A stretch of DNA of 18,751 nt, taken from positions 1 through 18,751 of the forward strand of contig JAFGIT010000239.1 in the NCBI GenBank assembly GCA_016929465.1, read 5' to 3'. Origin of the DNA: JAFGIT01 sp016929465 [NCBI: Candidatus Coatesbacteria bacterium] (GTDB lineage: Bacteria; B130-G9). The position numbers and the translations under genes are program-made. Positions 8,795-16,200 of this stretch are shown piece by piece. Position 1 is the stretch's first letter, and each line of letters begins with the position of its first letter. The notes beneath the pieces are model-generated. The model searched no databases, was not told where the DNA came from, and saw nothing but the letters and a program-made list of their open reading frames with translations.

Positions 8795-8843
8795 AAGAAA
8801 GGGAGCGTACATGCCTCATGCGAGAGGCATCTGGTCTCGCTCC
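8795..8843 (-). terminator. Probable intrinsic terminator after the first subtilase gene
   Basis: On the minus strand GGAGCG and CGCTCC form an outer 6-bp stem, with ATGCCTC / GAGGCAT as an inner 7-bp stem (8811-8817 with 8824-8830) and a 6-nt loop. The hairpin is followed by CTTTCTTGC. It begins 48 bases after the stop codon at 8892. The internal loop is asymmetric and the T-tract is interrupted, so it may be weak. Confidence 0.42.
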
Positions 8844-8891
8844 TCTTTGTTCCCTCTTCATTGCCCCTCTTCGAACGTCCCATCATGGATC

Positions 8892-11800
8892 TCATTCCGC
8901 ATCCTTGCAGCATCTGAAGCCGTAGGCGAGTTCGCGGCCCCATGGTTGAGGGGCGACACCCTGTCCCGATTCGCAGGTCGGATATTCGGGGTGGCCGTGG
9001 GTCGATCCGCCGGCCACGGAGTGCAGCATCCCCTGTTCATCAGTCACTAGCTCACGCACGTTCCCGAGCATGTCATGGACGCCAACTCTGGAGACACATC
9101 TATCGAATAGCCCGGTGATGACTGCACCATCCCGGCAGCTCCCCCAATCGTTGCAGGTGAGGAACTCCCAGGTGGTCCCGTACGGATAGATGTATCGTGT
9201 TTCGCCGAGGCTGCCCTTGCAGCCCGCCTGCCACTCCGTGATGGTGCAAAGCCTCTTGCCAGCTTGTGCGCAGGCGGAGACCGCCTCCATCGTGCTCTCG
9301 GGCTGCCAGGGAAGAACTCCTTTGACAGAGAGCGCAGCACCGAGCGACACTCCCCGGGAATATGCAGTCGCATCCGACCTGCTCGCCTCAAATATATCGA
9401 TGCAGAAGCTCCCCATGCTCGCCATGTCATCGCCGCATTCTCTCGCAGGCTCCATAACGATGGTCGAGGCAGTTGCCAGGAACTGCGAGCCGACTTCGTC
9501 GGTCAGGATCAGCCCCAGTTGATGCTCCCCATCGGTCAAGAATAGATGTCCGGGGCTCGCCGCTTCCGTAGTCTCCCCGTCGTCGAATATCCATAGCGGT
9601 GTCGATTTGAGGCTCGATAGGCCTGAGTTGTAGGAGAAGGTCTGATAGGAGTCGCCGGCGGGGCCCTCTAATACTATCTCGGCCGTGGGCGGCACGTAGG
9701 GCATAATCCTGACGTGGGCAACAGGACTGGAGACCAGATCGGTCGTCGCCGCATCCCGGAGCGCAGCTCCGACCGCAACATCTATCGGGGGAAGGTCCCC
9801 AGACAGCGGGATATCAACCAGGCCATCGACAAGGAACGATGAATGCGCCGGCAGAGTAAGCGTGTAAGAGTGCACGTCCTGACCGAGGTCCGGCAGGCCG
9901 AATCTCGAGCCTTCGACCTCGACCCAGGCGCTCGCGATGACGATTCGCTCCTCGCCGGGATTCGTGATACGGAAGTTGATGCGGAAGTTGTCGATCCCTG
10001 CTAGATAGGTTTCCTTCGTGGGCTCGATGGTGATCGATGGTTTCAGCGCTGGAGCGTCAGCGGCAAATCGCATGTCTGCTGAGCGCCCCCTGTATCCCCA
10101 TCCGGCGTTCCCGACGGGGGCCTGTTCCATGCTGAACATGAAATACCGACCCTCCATCGGCACACCGAGATCGAGAGTCCCGTCGTCATCGAAATCATCG
10201 ACCGAGATCTCGGCGTAGGAGCAAGTCCCCTCTAAATCGGCAGAGATAAGGACCGGCCAGCCCTCTAGAAGCCGCTTCTCGTCATCGATGGCGAAGACGC
10301 CCCTTGTGCTGCTGAAGAGAATATTCTGCTTGCCGTCGCCGTTCACGTCGCAAGCGATAGGGGGCTGGAGTCGATGTATCCCGGTCTCGAGCGGCCAGCC
10401 CGGCAATTCGTGTGCCGAAGCATCCAGCAGGTGGAGCATACCGCCCGTTCTTCCGGTTGCATTCAAGGATGGCGCGAACTCGACCAGGATGACCTCTAGA
10501 CTAGAATCTCCGTTCACATCCGCCAGGACCGGATGTGTCTCGAAGAGCGCGGCCCCATATTCGAATGGCCAACCCGGAAGAAGGCTGCCATCGAATCGCA
10601 ATGCAAATACTCTGTTACCGCCGACGGTTCCGAGCATTTCCGGCAGCCCGTCGCCGTCGATATCGCCGGCCGACACTTCTGGCGCGGGGCCAGACGGATT
10701 AATCTGCAGGCCCGGGAGCTCGTGAGGCCAGTCTGAAAGCGGCTCTCCCTCGCCATCTACGATATAGAATCCATTCTCCGCGAGGAAGCCGATCTCATCG
10801 CTCCCATCACCGTCGAAGTCCGCGACTGCTACGTTTCTGGAGAGGATGCGGTGAGAAAGAGGAAAGCCATCGAGCACGGTCCCATCCATCTTGAAGGCTC
10901 CGAGCCTTAGGTCATCTGTATTGTCATAAATCGTTGTATAGATAAGAAGAATCTGACGGCCGGAGTTGCCGCAGAGGTCGGCGGTCGAGACGCGGACCTT
11001 ATCGTAATAAATACTATTCTGTCCCCATAGTATCCAATCGACCAGATTCAGGATGCCTAATTCAGCATCGAAAACGTGAAGCTGTGTGGCGAAGTCGGAG
11101 AAGATGATCTCGTCCGCAAGATCGCCATCGATGTCCGCGACCGCGGGCGCGGAGGCACCGGGGACGACCGGTATTTCATCGATGAGCTCGCCTTGTGCTG
11201 TGAGCACGAAGTAGCTCATTGAGGTCGGGCAGAGTACCTCAGAGATGCCATCCCCATTAAGGTCCGCTTTGACGGGTGGATAGCCATACGCGTGATAGGC
11301 TGGTCCCGGCCAGCCATCCATCGGGAATATTGCGCTATTGACGAATGCGCTCAGCGTCATCCGTTGGGCAACCGTAATCTCGTCTGCAATCGCGTCTATC
11401 ACGAACTCGCATGCGTGGTTCGCCGGGCACTCATCAGGTATGGTGAAGACAAACGAGCCGACTTCACATCGCTTGATCTCCAGCGGTTTCATTCCGTCCA
11501 GATCGCATTCATCGGAGAGAATTGAGACCATCGGGTCTTCGCAGGACAGGACCAGGTGAACATCGGTCGCTGCTTTCCAGGTGTTCTCCAATTCGAAGAC
11601 CAGCTCGTACTCCGCATCGTCGCTGTAGTGTGGTCTGACCGCCCAGAAGAATGGCGAGAAAACGACCTCTGGCTCGGTCGAGAGCGCTGCATACGCATCC
11701 AACCGAGGGCCGGCCTCGTAACCGTTTCGCTCCCCGATTATATTCTCGCCTCGGGCGTCCACCGGTGTGCCGGTCGCGCGGAGATGTGCCTCACACATAT

Positions 11801-13064
11801 CCGGATCCCAGTCGGGGTGAACCGACCGCAAAAGGGCACCGACGCTCGCCGCGTGTGGGGTCGCGATCGAAGTGCCGCCTCCGGGGCCATATCCGCCATC
11901 GACAGTGCAGGTCATAGTGCCGTCGAGCGGTGCCGACACCTTCGCCCAGTGGCCGTAATTCGAACCCATCAGCACATCGTTCCTATCAGTTCCCGCGACC
12001 GACAGCACGCTCGGATACCCAGCGGGATAGAATGGCAAGAAAATCCCGAAATTGCCGGCTGCAGCGAACATCAAAAGGCCCTTTTCGCGTGCATATTCGA
12101 ACGCTGCCAATCCGGTCCTGCAGCAGAGATTTGTTCCGCCGATGCTCGCCTGCATCACCCCCGCTCCGTTATCGGCGGCATAGACGATGGCGTTCGCTGC
12201 CGTCATCTGATACGGCAAATATGAGTAGATGGTGACCATCACAGATGCGTCCCAGACCGCCCCTGCAATGCCGATGCCGTTGTTTGCCCTGGCGCCATAT
12301 ACCGATGAGCAGGCTACCCCGTGCCCGATTGAAAGCCATGGATCACTGATATCCGGGGTGTTTGCCCTGAAATTCCAGCCGTGGACGTCGCCTGGGAAGC
12401 CATTCGTGTCGTGCTCGGGCCCATTGGCCTCCTCCGGATTATCCCAAAGGGAGCCCATAAGATCGGGGTGGTCATCTGAATAGCCACTGTCGATCGTAGA
12501 GATAATGAGCTGGGTCGAGCCGGTCGATATCGCCCAGGCCTCCGGAAAGTGCATCTGCCGGAACGCGCTCTGCTCCGAGAAGAGCGGATCGTTCGGGACT
12601 ACGTAATCGTCAGTCGAGATCAGGCCGTATTCGGGCTCTGGCGGCTGGTAATTATCGCCGTAGTCGTAGGTCAGGTCGGCCACCGGCGGCAGGTCGAATA
12701 TCGGCTCCGCCCATTCGACGCCCGGAATTTTGCCTATCTGGTAGGCAGCGTTCAGCGCATTCTTCGACGGCTGAATGCTGAATTTATATATCAATGCGAG
12801 GTCGATGCCATCGCCGTCGGCCTCTCCTCGCCGCCCGTCCGGCTCTCTTCCGGGAAAGACCTGCTCGACCGGGCCACCGCCGAGTTTGACGCGAAATGCC
12901 TCGAGCTCATCGGGCACAAATGCGCCATCCGAGACGACTTTCGTGACACCTCGGACCGCCCTCGGCGAAAGCGCGACAGCGATTTCGGTGGCTTTGGCTG
13001 ACGCAAATGGGAGGAACAAGCATAGCAGGATGGAAAGAATTAAGCTGCTGGTGACTCGGTGCAT
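8892..13064 (-). CDS. Secreted S8 subtilase with FG-GAP propeller and C-terminal SUMF1/FGE-like domain (copy 1)
   Basis: A 1390-residue exported serine endopeptidase. The ATG at 13062-13064 is chosen over an upstream TTG (13092-13094) because AGGGAG lies eight bases before it and it opens directly into a signal peptide ending near FASA. Domains: propeptide-like region (about 27-125, closing with VEWAEP); S8 subtilase (about 165-465) with Asp192 in IDSGY, His248 in GHGVAC, oxyanion Asn338 in AAGN and Ser399 in GTSIATPHAA, so the triad is complete; Ig-like linker (466-590); FG-GAP propeller (595-990); Ig-like domain (about 1008-1120); PKD-like domain (1127-1205, with WIFDDG); SUMF1/FGE-like domain (1208-1390). 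The precursor probably self-processes and acts outside the cell. It is a tandem paralogue of the gene at 13299-17507, with about half the residues identical by eye. The substrate and the role of the C-terminal domain are unknown. Confidence 0.92.
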   Translation of the reverse strand: MHRVTSSLILSILLCLFLPFASAKATEIAVALSPRAVRGVTKVVSDGAFVPDELEAFRVKLGGGPVEQVFPGREPDGRRGEADGDGIDLALIYKFSIQPSKNALNAAYQIGKIPGVEWAEPIFDLPPVADLTYDYGDNYQPPEPEYGLISTDDYVVPNDPLFSEQSAFRQMHFPEAWAISTGSTQLIISTIDSGYSDDHPDLMGSLWDNPEEANGPEHDTNGFPGDVHGWNFRANTPDISDPWLSIGHGVACSSVYGARANNGIGIAGAVWDASVMVTIYSYLPYQMTAANAIVYAADNGAGVMQASIGGTNLCCRTGLAAFEYAREKGLLMFAAAGNFGIFLPFYPAGYPSVLSVAGTDRNDVLMGSNYGHWAKVSAPLDGTMTCTVDGGYGPGGGTSIATPHAASVGALLRSVHPDWDPDMCEAHLRATGTPVDARGENIIGERNGYEAGPRLDAYAALSTEPEVVFSPFFWAVRPHYSDDAEYELVFELENTWKAATDVHLVLSCEDPMVSILSDECDLDGMKPLEIKRCEVGSFVFTIPDECPANHACEFVIDAIADEITVAQRMTLSAFVNSAIFPMDGWPGPAYHAYGYPPVKADLNGDGISEVLCPTSMSYFVLTAQGELIDEIPVVPGASAPAVADIDGDLADEIIFSDFATQLHVFDAELGILNLVDWILWGQNSIYYDKVRVSTADLCGNSGRQILLIYTTIYDNTDDLRLGAFKMDGTVLDGFPLSHRILSRNVAVADFDGDGSDEIGFLAENGFYIVDGEGEPLSDWPHELPGLQINPSGPAPEVSAGDIDGDGLPEMLGTVGGNRVFALRFDGSLLPGWPFEYGAALFETHPVLADVNGDSSLEVILVEFAPSLNATGRTGGMLHLLDASAHELPGWPLETGIHRLQPPIACDVNGDGKQNILFSSTRGVFAIDDEKRLLEGWPVLISADLEGTCSYAEISVDDFDDDGTLDLGVPMEGRYFMFSMEQAPVGNAGWGYRGRSADMRFAADAPALKPSITIEPTKETYLAGIDNFRINFRITNPGEERIVIASAWVEVEGSRFGLPDLGQDVHSYTLTLPAHSSFLVDGLVDIPLSGDLPPIDVAVGAALRDAATTDLVSSPVAHVRIMPYVPPTAEIVLEGPAGDSYQTFSYNSGLSSLKSTPLWIFDDGETTEAASPGHLFLTDGEHQLGLILTDEVGSQFLATASTIVMEPARECGDDMASMGSFCIDIFEASRSDATAYSRGVSLGAALSVKGVLPWQPESTMEAVSACAQAGKRLCTITEWQAGCKGSLGETRYIYPYGTTWEFLTCNDWGSCRDGAVITGLFDRCVSRVGVHDMLGNVRELVTDEQGMLHSVAGGSTHGHPEYPTCESGQGVAPQPWGRELAYGFRCCKDAE
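8895..9443 (-). other. C-terminal SUMF1/FGE-sulfatase-like domain, copy 1
   Basis: Residues about 1208-1390 follow the formylglycine-generating-enzyme-like pattern: MGSFCIDIFEAS, AGKRLCTITEWQAGC, YPYG, a CN dipeptide, DMLGNVREL, AGGS and a closing YGFRCC. Eleven cysteines lie in this stretch, suggesting disulfides in an exported protein. The CxxxxC catalytic pair of true FGE (human Cys336/Cys341) has no obvious counterpart before GFRCC. Members of this C-type-lectin-like fold can be enzymes or binding domains; binding is favoured here. Confidence 0.8.
10095..11282 (-). repeat. FG-GAP/VCBS beta-propeller repeats, copy 1
   Basis: Residues about 595-990 contain seven calcium-loop motifs of the D-x-(D/N)-G-D-x type: DLNGDGISEV (601), DIDGDLADEI (644), DFDGDGSDEI (749), DIDGDGLPEM (801), DVNGDSSLEV (849), DVNGDGKQNI (906) and DFDDDGTLDL (957). 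An eighth, degenerate unit is DLCGNSGRQI (696). LPGWP-type strands lie between them. This is the usual signature of a seven- or eight-bladed FG-GAP/VCBS propeller, probably calcium-stabilised and used for binding. Confidence 0.85.
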
Positions 13065-13072
13065 AAGAGACT

Positions 13073-13078
13073 CTCCCT
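13073..13078 (-). promoter_or_regulatory. Ribosome binding site deciding the start of subtilase copy 1
   Basis: AGGGAG on the minus strand is eight bases before the ATG at 13062-13064 and lies downstream of the alternative TTG at 13092-13094, so it supports the shorter 1390-residue form. The GAAGGGA sequence forms the 7-nt loop of a GACTC/GAGTC hairpin (13069-13073 with 13081-13085), so the site may be exposed in a stem-loop. Confidence 0.72.
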
Positions 13079-13298
13079 TCGAGTCCACAATCAAAAGGGC
13101 TCGGGAATCTTGCCGATTCAGACAATTCGATGTGTGTTAGTAACCCACAATCGTAAGGCCTCTGTCAACCGAATCTCAATCATCTACCGGAGAGACCCAA
13201 TCACGAGTCTCGCCTCCGTTACTCCGCGTTGTCTTCGAACTAGATCAGTATGGTCGTTATCTCATCGTCTGAGCGGCAACTAATTCATCCAGTCTCCC

Positions 13299-16200
13299 TT
13301 ATTCTGAATCCTTGCAACATCTAAAGCCATAAGCGAGAGCCCGGCTCCAGGGCTCTGATTCGATGTTCTGAGTGGTCCGGCAGTTCGGATAGGCGGGGTC
13401 GGAATATGTCGTCCCGCCCATGAAGGAGATTGGCGTGCCTGCGCCATCCGTGACGAGTTCTCGTATATTCCCGACCATGTCTTGAGCGCCGGCCCGGGAG
13501 ACACATCCTCCGAACTTGCCGGTCGTGGTGACACTGTCCATATATGTATAGAAATCGCTGCAGGCTTTGTATTGCCAGCTATTGCCGTAAGGATAATTGA
13601 GTCCGTTCGGCCCGAAACTGCCAGTGCATGCGGCAGTCCATTCATCCTGCGTGCAAAGCCTCTTTCCTGCCAATGCGCAAGCGAGGTGTGCTTCCTGTGC
13701 GGATGCTGGCTGCCAGGGTAGGACGCCGGGGATGGACCCGGCCGCCCCGTCCATGCTGCCGAAGTCGAATGCGGTCGCATCCGGGCGACTCGCCTCGAAG
13801 ATGTCGATGCAGAAGATGCCCATATTAGCCATCCCGTCGGGGCAAGAGCCGGCCTGCTCGATGACCATTGTCGATGCTGTGGCGAGGAACGAACCGCCGC
13901 GCTCGTCCGAGAGAATCAGAGCGATCGTATGCTCGCCGGGGGTATCGAATAGATGGCCTGGGCTCTGTGTGCTAGACGTCGCGCCGTCATCGAAGACCCA
14001 CAAAGGAGTTGGCTCGAGGCTCGATATACCGGAATTGAACGAGAACGTCTGCCAACTGGCGCCGATCAGACCTCCCAGGACGATATTCCCCGATGGCGGA
14101 ATGTAATTGTGTATGCGAACCGTCTCTGATGGCGTTGATAGCAGGGTGGCCGTGGATGAGTCCGCCAGCTCCGCGGCGATTACGATATCCATCGACGGGA
14201 TGTCCTCCGGGATGGGTATCTCGATGACATTCAGCAGCTCGATTGTTGAGTGCTCCGGCAACGTGAGTGTGAACGTACTCTCACCCAAAGAGAGCGAAGG
14301 CAGATAGAACCTCTCATCGAACGCCTCTACCCAGGCACTCGCGACGATGGTCCTCTCCGCTCCGGGATTCGCGATAATAATATCTGCCGAGAGGGTATCC
14401 ATCCCGGCAAAGAGGTCTCTTGAATGGAGGTGAATCGCGATGGACGGTGCAGCAGAGGCAGCAGACGAAGAATAACGCATGTCCGCCGAGCATCCCTTAT
14501 ATCCCCATTGCGCGGCGCCTTCCGTGATGCCGTCAAGCCTGAAGATGAAGTATCTGCCCTCGATCGGGATGCCGACTTCGAGCACCCCGTCACCGTCGAG
14601 ATCATCGATCGAGACCTGTTCATAGCAGCAGATGCCTGGTGCCTGCGGCGCAAGCGTTATCGGCCAACCGGGGAGGATATTCCCGGCCTCATCGGAGGCG
14701 AAAACGCCCTGGCTGCTCTTTATGAGTACATTCTGCTTGCCGTCGGCGTCTATGTCGCACGCAATCGGCGGCTGCAGCCTGTAGATGCCGGTATCGACCG
14801 GCCAGCCCGGAAGCTCTCGAGCGTTTTGGTCGATGACGTGGACTATTCCGCCGGTTCTATGGAGGGGGATGTCACCGACAATGAACCTCTCCGCGAGCAC
14901 GACCTCGCGTCCACCATCGCCATTGACGTCCGCGAGGACGGGCTGGGAAGCGAATAGCGCGGTTCCGCTCTGAAAGGGCCAACCAGGCAACAATGCGCCG
15001 TCGATGCCAAACGCGAAGACACGAGCATCTCCGAGCGTTCCGAGAACCTCCAGAATCCCATCACCATCGAGGTCTCCGGCGGAGACCATGACCACGGGTC
15101 CCTCGGGATTAAACTCGTAGCCGTCGATCGGGAAGGGCCAGCCGGGGAGCACCTCGCCGCGATTGTCAACGACATAGAAGGCCCCGGATGCGAAGAAAGC
15201 GAGCTCATCGAGCCCGTCCCCGTCGAGGTCCGCCGCTACGATATTCCCGGATTGGACGAAGAGGTCGATCGGAAAGCCATCCACGAAGCTCCCATCCATG
15301 TTCAATGCGCCGAGCATAGGCGTCGCCGAGGGATTGTCGGGATTAGGAGTTTTCACCAGAATCTGACGGCCGGAGTTGCCGCATAGGTTGGCGGTCGAAA
15401 CGATGCCGCTGGAATATCCGTAATACCCGCTGAGCGAGGACCAAGACCTGCCGTCGGTGATGGTCATCAGGCCGAGGTCCTGGTCGAATACTCGCACCTG
15501 GTGATAGGGGTCGAGGAATACTATCTCGTCCGCCAGATCTCCATCGAGATCGACCACTGCAGGAGAGTTCGAGCCAGATTTCACAGGTATCTCGTCGATC
15601 TTCTCGCCCGATATCGAGAAGACGTGACATGCCACACCTGTCGGGCAGACGATCTCGGGAATCCCGTCGCCATTTAGATCGGCGCGCATCGGGGGAAAGA
15701 GGTGTGGGTCGAGCTCTTCGCCCGGCCAGCCATCGAGCGCAGTCAATCCCCGATTTATCACGACATCGAGCGCGAACCGCTGAGGCTCTGATAGACCATC
15801 AGCATCCACCTCGAGTTGCAGAGCACAGGAATAATTCGCGGGGCAATCGGATGACACCTCGATGGTGAACGGGGCTGGCCCGCTCAAAACCTGGAGAGGC
15901 CGCATATCGCCCAGTGGACATGGACCGCCTGAAACTGAGACCATCGGATCATCGCAAAAGAGCGAAATCTGAACGTTGGACGCCCCCTTCCAGGTGTTCT
16001 CGAGGGCAAGGAATAGCTCGAAATTCTCGGGATCTTGCCCGCTCGAGGCAACAGGTCTCAAGAACCAGAATTTCGGTGAAAACTCTATCCTCGGCTCTGT
16101 CGAGAGCGCGCCATAAGCATCAACGCGGGGGCCTATCTCGAACGCGTTCCGTTCATTCCTGACGTTCTCGTTCAGTGGATTGGTCTGCACCGCAGTCGCG

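Larger units (their letters stand above)
8434..8891. other. 458-nt intergenic region, no credible gene
   Basis: This spacer separates two same-strand genes. Open frames crossing it on either strand have no signal peptide, no ribosome binding site and no recognisable domain. It holds a hairpin with a T-rich tail (8795-8843), a nested inverted repeat (8512-8566), a small GGAAT-ATG-ATTCC hairpin (8498-8510), a G4/C4 hairpin (8482-8494) and the ribosome binding site of the downstream gene. No strong sigma-70-type promoter was found before 8433. A TTGACG box at 8562-8567 (minus strand) lacks a fitting -10 element. The length and structure suggest that the C25 gene has its own transcription control. 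Confidence 0.6.

Noticed and set aside
8895-9050. Variable region of a diversity-generating retroelement at the end of an FGE-fold gene
   Set aside because: The fold and C-terminal position fit, but no reverse transcriptase, template repeat or AAY-codon enrichment is visible, and the paralogues differ by ordinary scattered changes.
8589-9050. Plus-strand open frame of 153 residues crossing the 458-nt spacer
   Set aside because: Its second half is antisense to the FGE-like domain, and no ribosome binding site or domain was seen.
11556-12224. Plus-strand open frame of 222 residues opposite subtilase copy 1
   Set aside because: It is antisense to the catalytic domain containing Ser399 and Asn338, with biased composition and no support for expression.
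13065-13094. TTG start giving a 1400-residue form of subtilase copy 1
   Set aside because: It would place ten polar residues before the signal peptide, and the ribosome binding site lies after it.
13138-13168. TTGACA box with a TTACTA element 19 bp further on the minus strand, upstream of subtilase copy 1
   Set aside because: The -35 box is perfect, but the spacing is long and the -10 element is poor. The sigma-factor preferences of the host are unknown, so I do not call a promoter.
13192-13211. GAGAC/GTCTC hairpin in the spacer after subtilase copy 2
   Set aside because: Only five pairs with a 10-nt loop and no T-tract on either strand, so it is not a convincing terminator.
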